Part shown: positions 44,897-52,613 of the stretch, piece by piece
Layout: every line of letters begins with the position of its first letter
How positions within the stretch are numbered: position 1 is the first letter of the stretch
Source of the DNA: Lachnospiraceae bacterium
Lineage (GTDB): Bacteria > Bacillota > Clostridia > Lachnospirales > Lachnospiraceae
NCBI GenBank assembly: GCA_014804265.1
Contig: JAAVAC010000031.1
Span: 1 to 64,000 of the forward strand
Reading direction: 5' to 3'
DNA: 64,000 nt
The notes under the pieces: generated by a model
Told to the model about the DNA's origin: nothing
The model's input: the letters and a program-made list of their open reading frames with translations, nothing else
Databases searched by the model: none
Position numbers and translations under genes: made by a program

Positions 44897-45950
44897 GGGC
44901 TTACATATTAGCAAAGAGGAATTGAAAAAATCTATTTGTGAATTTTGTGGAGATAATTCATGTATACAGAAAGAGGAATTGAAAAATCAAGCAAATCAGC
45001 AGCATAGAATATATTTGGAAAAGGATGGACAAGAATTCTTTATAGATGTTTTTTATAATAAAGCTAATACGATTACTGTTAATGCACATAATGGAGATAT
45101 ATTAAGTGATCAGTTATGTCAATTTATAAAGGATGGCGTAAAATATAAAGATGTTCCCAAAGGACAATTTTCTTGTGATATAAGCGAAGGAAATTTTAAT
45201 CTTTTGGTAGAATATTTAAAACAATTAGAAGGTGTAACATTAAATGAAAAAGCTGACAGGGGGGATAATGGTTATCAAGTCGTGTTTACCAGTGATATTG
45301 GTGACCATATATCCTTGACTTTTTATAGGACACGGAGTAGAATGTCCTTTCAGGGATGCTTTATTAAGCTATATACAGAAGTAAAATGTTTTATAGGAAC
45401 ATTTGCAAACATTTCCAATATAACAAAAAGTTCGATGCAACTAAAAAATGAAATGCAAGTTGAACAGTTGTTAGGAAAGTATTTGCCTGATTCAAACGAT
45501 ATAATTGACGAGATGCAAAAAGATTTAATATATGACTCGATTGCACAGATGGTTTGCAAGCCATTAACTAAAGATTATTCAATTTGGACTTTTTCAATTT
45601 TGAAGGCATTGGAAGCACGTATTAAGCATATATTTAATAATAACGGAATTACGATACATGATGAAAGAGGATTTGCATTAAAAATTGGTAAGAACAAAAT
45701 TCCAATGTTTAATTTTGATCAAACAAGTAAGCTTTATAGTGTAAATGATGGTATAATTCCAATAACGGATGCCAATACTCTTGACGAATTAGAAAAAATG
45801 TATAATTATTTTAAGCAAAATAGAGATAGCTTGTTCCACACTAGGCAAGTAGGCGCTACAAGGAAATTGGCAACTGAAAGTGAAGCAGAAAATATAATAA
45901 TTAAAACGTGTGATTTAATTAATGGTTCATATAAAATATTAGGGAAGTAA
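44883..45950 (+). CDS. rnlA: RnlA-family toxin (HEPN ribonuclease)
   Basis: About 355 residues, the same length as E. coli RnlA (357). Shared landmarks: FIDVFYNKANTITVN near the N-terminus, FQGCFIKLYTEVKCFIG in the middle, and NRDSLFHTRQVGATRKL near the C-terminus, where R-x4-H is the HEPN active-site motif. RnlA (RNase LS) degrades mRNA when its antitoxin RnlB is lost, e.g. during phage infection. GGGAG 9 nt before ATG 44883. Middle gene of RNase H-rnlA-rnlB. Confidence 0.85.
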   Translation: MAKNKGLHISKEELKKSICEFCGDNSCIQKEELKNQANQQHRIYLEKDGQEFFIDVFYNKANTITVNAHNGDILSDQLCQFIKDGVKYKDVPKGQFSCDISEGNFNLLVEYLKQLEGVTLNEKADRGDNGYQVVFTSDIGDHISLTFYRTRSRMSFQGCFIKLYTEVKCFIGTFANISNITKSSMQLKNEMQVEQLLGKYLPDSNDIIDEMQKDLIYDSIAQMVCKPLTKDYSIWTFSILKALEARIKHIFNNNGITIHDERGFALKIGKNKIPMFNFDQTSKLYSVNDGIIPITDANTLDELEKMYNYFKQNRDSLFHTRQVGATRKLATESEAENIIIKTCDLINGSYKILGK

Positions 45951-45969
45951 GGAAAGGAGAGGGAATATT

Positions 45970-46323
45970 ATGAGTGCATATGAGATTTTAAATATAAATA
46001 ATATTAATATCATTATTGCAAACTCATATATTAACCCTTTTGATCAGGTATATGAAATTGAACGTGAGTTGGAGCAAAAAAAATATAAGGGAAAGGTAAT
46101 TTTTGATTTCCTTTTATGTAATGGTTTATCTTCTAACAGGTATATGGAAATTTACTTTAATGGTAGTACATTTGATTTAAAGACGTATAAAAATATGGCT
46201 TGTGTAGATGATGTGATTAAAAAGGCTATATTTAGCTATTACTTTCAGCATTTAGATAATTTGGAGCAATCCAATTTACCTAATGCACAACGTTTTTTGA
46301 TTCGTAAGGGAATTGAGATATAA
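45970..46323 (+). CDS. rnlB: RnlB-family antitoxin
   Basis: 117 residues (E. coli RnlB 123). The segment FDFLLCNGLSSNRYMEIYFNGSTFDL corresponds to FDLLCANG..NRFV of RnlB, and FDQVYEIERELEQ to the preceding helix. Neutralises RnlA by direct binding. AAAGGAGAGG lies 7 nt upstream; 19 bp after rnlA. The toxin-first, antitoxin-second order is as in E. coli. Confidence 0.82.
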   Translation: MSAYEILNINNINIIIANSYINPFDQVYEIERELEQKKYKGKVIFDFLLCNGLSSNRYMEIYFNGSTFDLKTYKNMACVDDVIKKAIFSYYFQHLDNLEQSNLPNAQRFLIRKGIEI

Positions 46324-46328
46324 AAGTG

Positions 46329-46605
46329 TTGATTTTTTTCAATATCTGTGGTAGAGTAATTTTAGTCAATTTATTTTTTTGGGTGTTAACTTCCCGTAAT
46401 GGGAACGGTGGGAAAAGTCTTGGGGAATCCAAGCGGTTAGGTGATAGTCGAATTTATTCGGCTGGTTTATGTAATTGTTTATTTTGTTCGCATTTTAACT
46501 AAATATTAAAATTAGTATTTATTTCCGATTCCTGTTTCAGCGGGTCGGTTAAAAGACATACTATGCAAAAATAAGCACATATCGCACGATAGGTGCTTTT
46601 TTATA
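46329..46605 (+). ncRNA. candidate structured non-coding RNA
   Basis: Promoter TTGATT (46329-46334), 17-bp spacer, TAGAGT (46352-46357); terminator AAGCAC-a-TATCG / CGATA-g-GTGCTT at about 46573-46600 with TTTTTT. Within about 240 nt there are five more small hairpins: TTCCC/GGGAA, CTTGG/CCAAG, CGAAT/ATTCG, ACTAA/TTAGT, CCGA..CC/GG..TCGG. No ORF of note and no Rfam family recognised. It sits between rnlB and a tiny peptide gene. Confidence 0.55.
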
Positions 46606-46633
46606 TTTTAAAATTTGAAAGGAGGAAATATAA

Positions 46634-46732
46634 ATGCAATACATTACATATGATAGTCTGATTCAGATTAGCACATTTGTTGTGACTCTAATCGGCCTTG
46701 TCTATACAATTTGTAATCAAGGAAAAAAATAA
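46634..46732 (+). CDS. 32-residue hydrophobic peptide, holin-like
   Basis: AAAGGAGG is 7 nt before ATG. MQYITYDSLIQISTFVVTLI followed by GLVYTICNQGKK has one membrane helix and a basic end and resembles the holin-like toxin family. A long hairpin follows 22 bp later. Whether an antisense RNA exists is not clear. Confidence 0.5.
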   Translation: MQYITYDSLIQISTFVVTLIGLVYTICNQGKK

Positions 46733-46753
46733 GCCGTCATTTACATTGACAGG

Positions 46754-46794
46754 AAGTACCTCCTTTTAGTAGTAAATTAAAAAAGGAGGTACTT
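46754..46794 (+). terminator. hairpin terminator after the small peptide
   Basis: AAGTACCTCCTTTT pairs with AAAAGGAGGTACTT across an 13-14 nt loop. Confidence 0.7.
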
Positions 46795-46875
46795 TAGACA
46801 GGGGGGTTGGCTTTGATTACTTGTAAAGTTATTTTAACAAATACTAGAATAAATAAATCAAATAAAATAGAATAG

Positions 46876-46942
46876 AATGTCAAAAAATATTCCTTTTTGT
46901 TGCTTATATTAAGCATATAATATATAATGTAAAATAATATAA
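46876..46942 (+). promoter_or_regulatory. promoter block of the NERD gene (copy of 43895)
   Basis: Same sequence as before the RNase H-rnlAB operon, with a 9-bp expansion near the -10. TTTTTG (46894-46899), 16-bp spacer, TATAAT (46916-46921), then TGTAAAATAATA. Confidence 0.6.
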
Positions 46943-46971
46943 AATTAACTTAGGGAAGAGAGAAAAAATAA

Positions 46972-48834
46972 GTGAACCAAAAATTAATTAGTCAATTGCA
47001 AGAAGTTCAGAATGTTTTTAAATTTCTTACATATAAAGAATCAGAAAGAAAAGCTTACTTCGAGAGTTTAAAAAAGAACAACGAATTGTTAGAAAAATAT
47101 AAAAAAGATAAATGGAATAAATTATTTCCTTTTTTTTCTTTAATTAAATTTGTATTTATTTCGGGTTTGTGTTCTTTAACTTTTGGCTATGTGCCAGCCG
47201 CATTCATATATGATACTGTATCTTCAAAGCAGTCTCTTTCCATGATTGATTTGATAATTTATAGTGCTGTTATTATAGAAGCAATCTGCTTCTCCATATA
47301 TTTCTTAATAAGGTTGGATTATAAAATTAGCTATATTATGGTGAAAAAGAAAAAAGATAAAGACAGTAAAAAAATTCAGTTAATAGATGAGGAAGAATAC
47401 CAAGTTTATAAAGAACATTATCACTTAATTAAATTTATTCCTAAAGAAGACCGTTATATAGAGACCATCAATAAGTACATAGAGACTATAAAATCAGGTG
47501 AAGCAAATAATATTTATGAAAGCAGAAAAAGGATAGAAAAGAATACAAATATTAAAAAAGTGAATATGCCTTACGGCTGGAAAGAAAAAATTGATATTTG
47601 GGATAAAGAAATTATGAGTCTGGCTGTGGAACCAGAGCATGGTAAGATTGAATTAAGAAATGAAGTCGCAAGTGGTCTGAAAAAGTGGCTGGAAGTTGAA
47701 GGAAACTTATCAAATAATGAAGATAATAGAATTATTCAAAACAGAATAAAATGTATAAAAAGAGGGATTAGTGGAGAGGAATCGTTGGCATTTGAGTTGA
47801 AAAAATGTTCATTAAATATGCAAGTGCTATTTGACATATTGATTTATGATGAAGATATGGATATTACAGCAGAGATTGATTGTATTTGTATAAGCGAAAA
47901 TTGCATATTTTTAATTGAGTGCAAGAATATCAATGGAGATATACATCAGGATTCCAAGGGACAGTTTATTATTGGCTCCCAAAAAAGGTATAGTATGTAT
48001 AGTCCGATTAAGCAAGTGGAAGATCATCTTAAAATATTAGAATCAGCACTTAAGAAATTTAATCTATATTCCAAGATAAAAAATCGATTTGAGACGTTAG
48101 TGGTTTTTGCTAACCCAAATAAAATTATCGGCGAAATAGATTCGTTTAAGTGCTTGCGGCTCGAACAGTTAAATGAATATTTAGAGGAAATAAATAATAC
48201 AAGTATGAACGATTTCCTTAATAAACAAGAAATAGAAGCGGTTGTTAAAAAAATTTTGCAAATGGATGAAGAGGCTCGGAAAAACAAGGAAGCGGTCTCT
48301 AAAAATCAAACAACCATAAAGGAAATAATGAAGGCAGAATTTGAAGTGGAAGAAACAGCAAATGATTATATAAATTTAGATGAAAAAAGGCGTCTGGAAG
48401 CGATGGAGCACTATTGTGCGAGTCTTTCGGATAAGGATATACGTAGAGTGGAGCAATATGACTGGCGAAAAAGACAAATAAGTGGAGCCCAGATAGACAA
48501 AATTAAAAAATTGTTAAATGATAAAAGCAATAGGAATTATTTTGAGATGAAATTAAGAGAAATGGAGCCGTATTTAATAAATGAAGATATAACTATGTTA
48601 GAAGCGGACATGCTTATTAAATGGCTGCAAGATATTCGAAATCCTAAAAAGAGACCATTGTATGATAGAGTATATATTGGATTTACGGATGAACAGAAAA
48701 AAGTAGAAAACAGGGGTGAAGGACAGGAAGAAAATACGGAGGAAATAATCCCCATATTTATTGATACAGAAACGATTTCACAGAAAGAGCTGGAAGAGGG
48801 GGATATTTATGAACCAGAAGGTTTTGAGATATAG
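46972..48834 (+). CDS. membrane-anchored NERD-domain protein
   Basis: 620 residues. Two membrane helices (about 52-75 and 91-115), a charged middle, then a nuclease-related domain (about 265-400): GISGEESLAFELKK, AEIDCICISENCIFLIECKN (Asp and E-x-K) and SPIKQVEDHLKIL. The last 200 residues are helical and acidic. NERD proteins are related to restriction-type endonuclease folds and are frequent in mobile defence cargo. GTG start with GGGAAGAG about 10 nt upstream. Shares its promoter block with the rnlAB operon. Confidence 0.8.
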   Translation: MNQKLISQLQEVQNVFKFLTYKESERKAYFESLKKNNELLEKYKKDKWNKLFPFFSLIKFVFISGLCSLTFGYVPAAFIYDTVSSKQSLSMIDLIIYSAVIIEAICFSIYFLIRLDYKISYIMVKKKKDKDSKKIQLIDEEEYQVYKEHYHLIKFIPKEDRYIETINKYIETIKSGEANNIYESRKRIEKNTNIKKVNMPYGWKEKIDIWDKEIMSLAVEPEHGKIELRNEVASGLKKWLEVEGNLSNNEDNRIIQNRIKCIKRGISGEESLAFELKKCSLNMQVLFDILIYDEDMDITAEIDCICISENCIFLIECKNINGDIHQDSKGQFIIGSQKRYSMYSPIKQVEDHLKILESALKKFNLYSKIKNRFETLVVFANPNKIIGEIDSFKCLRLEQLNEYLEEINNTSMNDFLNKQEIEAVVKKILQMDEEARKNKEAVSKNQTTIKEIMKAEFEVEETANDYINLDEKRRLEAMEHYCASLSDKDIRRVEQYDWRKRQISGAQIDKIKKLLNDKSNRNYFEMKLREMEPYLINEDITMLEADMLIKWLQDIRNPKKRPLYDRVYIGFTDEQKKVENRGEGQEENTEEIIPIFIDTETISQKELEEGDIYEPEGFEI

Positions 48835-48854
48835 AAAAATTGAGTGAAATATCC

Positions 48855-48959
48855 TGTTTATAGTACAAAAGATATGTTACAATGTAGTTAGTGGGAACGG
48901 TTGACCCTTTGCAGCATCACGGGAATTCCAAAGGAATTGCATGAGGAAGGAGTAAAATA
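48855..48959 (+). promoter_or_regulatory. leader of the PD-(D/E)XK-like gene
   Basis: Weak promoter TGTTTA (48855-48860), 17-bp spacer, TACAAT (48878-48883). The leader holds GGAATTCCaaaGGAATT (a small hairpin) and AAGGAG before ATG 48960. It shares TGGGAACGGT with the RNA at 46329-46605. Confidence 0.4.
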
Positions 48960-49741
48960 TGAGTTCAGTTACAGGATGAATTGGCGAAATAAAACAGCCA
49001 AGAGGTGGGTATATTAAGCCGTCACAGTTTGATATGTATAAACTTGATGATGGTTTAGTGTTAGGTGAAAATGAAAATGTACATGGATCTATTATCGGAA
49101 TGGCAGTTGATTATTTAACAAGATTTGCAATGGGCGCAGATGTCATGGACGCTTTTGATATATCATGTAAGGGTGCTGTTATTGCAGAGCAAATGTTTCA
49201 GCAAAAAGGGACTTTGAAGAAAGTAGGAAAATTATTATCTGGCATAAACGGAATTGATGACCAGTCAATTGTAAATGCTTGTAAAATAGTCACATATGAT
49301 GTGTGGCTTAGGAATCCAATGGGAGCACTTATGGCAAAGGGGGAAAATGAAACTAATCCCGATGCGGATACCGTTAATAACATTAAAATAATGGTTGAAA
49401 GAAGTATTTCTTTTTGGAATAAGTACGGTCCGATTGTAAAAGATGGTTTCACATTTGAACCAGACGGATATACAAAAACGGTTGATTCGGGAGATGGTGA
49501 TTATCTTACTGCGGATACTCTTTGGGATTTCAAGGTAACAAAATCAAAACCAACTAATAAACACACGTTGCAGTTGCTAATGTATTGGATAATGGGACAA
49601 CACTCAGGACAAGAAATATATAAAAACATACAGAAATTGGGTATATTTAATCCAAGATTAAATATAGTATATCTTCTTGATATGAAATCTATTTCTAAAG
49701 AAATAATTACGGAAGTGGAAAGAGATATTATTTGTTATTAA
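48960..49741 (+). pseudogene. PD-(D/E)XK-like nuclease gene with TGA at codon 7
   Basis: AAGGAG and ATG 48960 open MSSVTG, then TGA (48978-48980), then the same frame continues IGEIKQPRGGYIKPSQFD and on to 49741. The conserved-looking IGEIKQPRGGY directly after the stop shows that translation should begin before it, so the gene is broken by one base or read through. The body has GDGDYLTADTLWDFKV...HTLQLLMYW, an Asp, D-x-K and Q..Y arrangement as in RecB/Cas4-type nucleases. A later restart at ATG 49034 would give 235 residues. Confidence 0.6.
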
Positions 49742-49799
49742 GTGCATTTGATGTGTAGAATTTACATATAGCCATTATAACTGAATATATTTTTGATTA

Positions 49800-49838
49800 T
49801 GGTAGCGATTTATCTTAACAGAGAATCAGCTACCTTTT
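49800..49838 (+). terminator. hairpin terminator
   Basis: GGTAGC-GATT pairs with AATC-a-GCTACC, followed by TTTTTATTTT. The stretch 49742-49976 otherwise shows no gene. Confidence 0.7.
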
Positions 49839-49976
49839 TATTTTCAAAAACTATTAACGCATCACAGAAAGGAAGCTCTTTTGAAGCAGCCTTGTACATC
49901 AAGGAAGATAAAAGTATTGGATTTCAGTTTTAGGACAAGAACAAAAAAACATATATTGATAAAAAAGGTGATTGGT

Positions 49977-50108
49977 ATGGGAATGGAAGTAAAAAACACA
50001 ATTCCTAAATACAGCAGCAAGGAGGAGAGGACATTGCTCATCCAGCGGGCATATGTGAACCTTCAGAAGCAGCTGAAAACAAAACGTGTCAAAAGTGGGG
50101 AAAAGTAA
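49977..50108 (+). CDS. small basic protein upstream of the recombinase
   Basis: 43 residues (MGMEVKNTIPKYSSKEERTL...), very basic and helical. AAAGGTG precedes ATG 49977; its TAA overlaps the recombinase ATG (TAATG), so the two are translationally coupled. Such small proteins beside serine recombinases can act as directionality factors, but that is a guess here. Confidence 0.55.
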   Translation: MGMEVKNTIPKYSSKEERTLLIQRAYVNLQKQLKTKRVKSGEK

Positions 50109-51586
50109 TGGTAGCGCTTTATGCCAGACAATCTTTAGATGTTAGGGACAGTATTTCCATAGAGATGCAGATAGAAAAGGGAGTCAGCATGTGTGAGTCA
50201 GGGGAGTCTTATAAGACATATGTTGATAAGGGATATTCTGGAAAGAATACCCATAGGCCTCAGTTTATGCAGCTTATTGAAGATATAAAGCAGGGATTGA
50301 TAACAAAAGTCATTGTATATAAGCTGGATAGATTCAGCAGATCGGTCTTGGATTTCAGCAATACATGGGAAATCCTGTCCAGGCATCATGTAGAATTCAT
50401 ATCTGTAAATGAAAAATTTGATACGTCCACTCCGATTGGCAAAGCAATGCTTTTTATTATTATTGTATTTGCCCAGATGGAGCGGGAAACGATTGTAGAG
50501 AGAGTAACGGACAATTACTATCAGCGGGCAGAATTAGGGAGCTGGATGGGCGGACCGGCGCCCTATGGTTTTCGGATTGGCCGGATAGCAAGGGAAGGAA
50601 GGGAAATCCCTACTTTAGTGCCAAACGAAAATATGCAGCACGTAAAGGAAATTTTTTCCATGTATGCTTATCAGGATGCAGCTCTGGGAGAAGTGGCAGC
50701 CTGGCTGAATGGAAATGGCATAGCCGGAATACAAAGAAAAACATGGAACAATGTAACGATTGCCAGGTTATTGAGGAATCCGGTATATGTTAAGGCGGAT
50801 GCGGATATTTACGCATATTATAAAGTCCTTGGAGTACATATAAAAAACAAGCTGGAGGAGTTTGAAGGCATTTATGGGGGACTCTTGGTTGGAAAAAGGG
50901 GGGCAAGCACCAGACAGAGAAAAGCAATCAGTGAAGCAAAATTTTCTATTGCAAACTGGGAAGGAATCATAGATTCAAGAACCTGGCTCATGTGCCAGGA
51001 TAAACTGGAAGCCAATGTACAAATCAAAAATACCGGCAAGGGACAATATACCTGGTTGTCTGGATTATTGAAATGTGGAGAATGCGGCAGATCGATCCGG
51101 GTAACTGTTGATCATAAATCACCATACCTGAAAAGATATTTAATGTGTACTGGCCGAATCGACCATATCTGCAGCCATATTATCAAGGTAAAGCTGGATG
51201 ATATAGAAAATGAGGTGGCAAAAGCGCTTCAGAAGCTGCTGGATGAATGTGAAAATGGGACGATAGAGGAGGAACAGCCAGTATCAAATTTGGAGAAAAT
51301 AGAATTTCGGAGCATCGAAGAAAAAATTCAAAATCTTTTGGATTGCATATCGAAAGGATCAGCCAGTGAGCTGACAATCCAGTATATCAATGAAGAATTG
51401 GAGAAGTTGACAGCCAGACAAAGAGAACTATCTTCACGAATGCGAAAAAATGAAAAGAAGCAAGTCCTTTTAAAGAAAATCATTTTTAGGAAAGCTTCCT
51501 TTGAGGAAAAAAAGAGTATTGTAAAAACTTATATAAGAGAAATAAAAATTTTTGAAAAAGGTATTGAAATTATATGGAATATTTGA
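50108..51586 (+). CDS. large serine recombinase of the element
   Basis: 492 residues. N-terminal resolvase domain: ALYARQSLD (catalytic Ser about 9), VYKLDRFSRS, FAQMERETIVERV; a recombinase domain (PAPYGFRI ... ARLLRNPVY); a zinc ribbon LKCGECGRSIRVT ... YLMCTGR; and a C-terminal coiled coil (SIEEKIQNLL ... RQRELSSRMRKN). Carries out attP x attB insertion and, with a partner factor, excision. Ends 52 bp from the right junction of the element, as expected for its own integrase. Confidence 0.93.
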   Translation: MVALYARQSLDVRDSISIEMQIEKGVSMCESGESYKTYVDKGYSGKNTHRPQFMQLIEDIKQGLITKVIVYKLDRFSRSVLDFSNTWEILSRHHVEFISVNEKFDTSTPIGKAMLFIIIVFAQMERETIVERVTDNYYQRAELGSWMGGPAPYGFRIGRIAREGREIPTLVPNENMQHVKEIFSMYAYQDAALGEVAAWLNGNGIAGIQRKTWNNVTIARLLRNPVYVKADADIYAYYKVLGVHIKNKLEEFEGIYGGLLVGKRGASTRQRKAISEAKFSIANWEGIIDSRTWLMCQDKLEANVQIKNTGKGQYTWLSGLLKCGECGRSIRVTVDHKSPYLKRYLMCTGRIDHICSHIIKVKLDDIENEVAKALQKLLDECENGTIEEEQPVSNLEKIEFRSIEEKIQNLLDCISKGSASELTIQYINEELEKLTARQRELSSRMRKNEKKQVLLKKIIFRKASFEEKKSIVKTYIREIKIFEKGIEIIWNI

Positions 51587-51638
51587 GAATATTATATTGG
51601 ATATATAATATTAAATTAAGAATAGTCAAGAGAAGAAA

Positions 51639-51690
51639 CTACTTTACTTTTATAACGTGTGTTTCCACATCCCACTGTATCGCATAATAG
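51639..51690. other. right attachment junction of the 9.1-kb element
   Basis: Element arm CTACTTTACTTTTATAACG at 51639-51657, then core TCCACAT (51664-51670), then deacetylase coding sequence. The arm's reverse-complement partner is at 42521-42543. Confidence 0.88.
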
Positions 51691-52208
51691 TTACATGCCC
51701 TGGCATTGGTTATGACATGATTGTCATAGTCCCCGTAAGGAGGACGGAACAGGAACATATCATATCCGGTCAGTTCCTTTACCTTATTATGTACCTGCAT
51801 CAGTTCATCCTGACATTGTTCATCCGAAAGCTGAGACATATTTTTATGGTTTTCACTGTGGTTTCCCAGGTCGTGTCCAGCGGCTAGTATCGCCTTTACA
51901 TCTTCCGGATAGGATTCCACCCATCCACCTGTCATGAAAAATGTGACATGTACATCATGTTTTTTGAGTATATCTAATATCGTAGCGGTATCTTCATTGC
52001 CCCAGGCCGCATCAAAGCTTAATGCAACTTTCTTTTCATCCGTTTCCACACAATAGATGGGAAGCTCTCTGCCGTCCACACTATTGCTTACCGTTACATT
52101 TTCAGAAGCATACTTACCAATTGCCAGCGCCACAAATAGTATACCAAACCAAAAGAAACCGGATTTTACAAATTTCTTCAGGGTTTGAAAAAATTTTTCT
52201 TTTCCCAT
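51639..52208 (-). pseudogene. N-terminal part of split PdaB-like polysaccharide deacetylase
   Basis: Up to the junction this encodes about 181 residues: a membrane helix (FFWFGILFVALAIG), then the NodB deacetylase motifs VALSFDAAWGNEDTATILD (motif 1), GHDLGNHSENH (motif 2) and FRPPYGDYD (motif 3), ending YYAIQWDV. Then eight codons of the element (ETHVIKVK) lead to a stop. Motifs 4 and 5 are on the other side of the insertion. The start at 52208 (MGKEKF) fits the sporulation-type promoter; the ORF is also open to ATG 52238. PdaB-type proteins belong to spore formation. Confidence 0.88.
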
Positions 52209-52238
52209 AAAATTCACCGCATTGATTCCTATTGCCAT

Positions 52239-52266
52239 AATATATGACAGAAACGGCTTTTCCTAT
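52239..52266 (-). promoter_or_regulatory. sigmaE/sigmaK-like promoter of the split deacetylase
   Basis: On the minus strand a -10 CATATATT (52246-52239) and an ATA (52266-52264) 17 bp upstream. CATAnnnT with an ATA-type -35 is the mother-cell sigmaE pattern, and CATATATTA also fits sigmaK. No sigmaA promoter of comparable quality was seen nearby. Confidence 0.45.
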
Positions 52267-52389
52267 TCCAGATACTTTATTGACATCTGATGGACAAGAT
52301 AAATAGGAAGAAAATCAGGTTACGACAGAAATGTCACCACAAAAAAATTGGTAAAATTCTACAAATTTTTATAAATTTTAAACGAAGGG

Positions 52390-52613
52390 TAGACAAGTAA
52401 AAAACGAAATGTTACAATACAATTCCTTTCCAAGACGTGATACGTTCTATCACGATTTTCCCAAGTGAAATCTGAAAAAATAAGAAAAGGAGATGATGCG
52501 CAAACGAAGAAGGATGGGGGACTTGATTTGACCTCTGCGGCATTTCCAAAGGCACATGCCAGCGTGGAGCCTGGGTTTTGCCTGCAGGAAAAAACAGAAA
52601 AGAAAGGATAAAT
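52390..52613 (+). promoter_or_regulatory. promoter and long structured leader of the surface protein
   Basis: TAGACA (52390-52395), 17-bp spacer, TACAAT (52413-52418); transcript from about 52425. The leader of about 190 nt holds GTGATA/TATCAC (52435-52453), GGCAT/ATGCC and CCTGCAGG pairings and the strings GCGCAAACGAAG and AGCGTGGAGCCTGG. A cis-regulatory RNA is plausible; it does not clearly match the c-di-GMP or other riboswitch patterns I know. Confidence 0.45.

Larger units (their letters stand above)
42517..51663. mobile_element. 9147-bp serine-recombinase element inserted in a PdaB-like gene
   Basis: Boundaries are set by the split deacetylase gene, by a 7-bp direct repeat TCCACAT (42517-42523 and 51664-51670), and by imperfect inverted arms just inside the ends. 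A large serine recombinase lies 52 bp from the right end. Cargo: amber-interrupted helix protein, three or four tiny hydrophobic peptides, RNase H-RnlA-RnlB, a structured RNA, NERD protein, PD-(D/E)XK-like gene. No relaxase, coupling protein, replication or capsid gene was found, so it is an excisable island rather than a conjugative element or phage. Clearly more AT-rich than the flanks. Confidence 0.9.

Noticed and set aside
46329..46605. Retron or omegaRNA
   Set aside because: No reverse transcriptase and no TnpB/IscB gene nearby.
42517..51670. Prophage or conjugative element
   Set aside because: No capsid, tail, portal, relaxase, coupling or type IV secretion gene; only a recombinase and cargo.
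52425..52613. c-di-GMP riboswitch
   Set aside because: Some strings resemble GEMM elements (GCGCAAAC, AGCCTGG), but the order and spacing do not fit; kept only as an unassigned leader.
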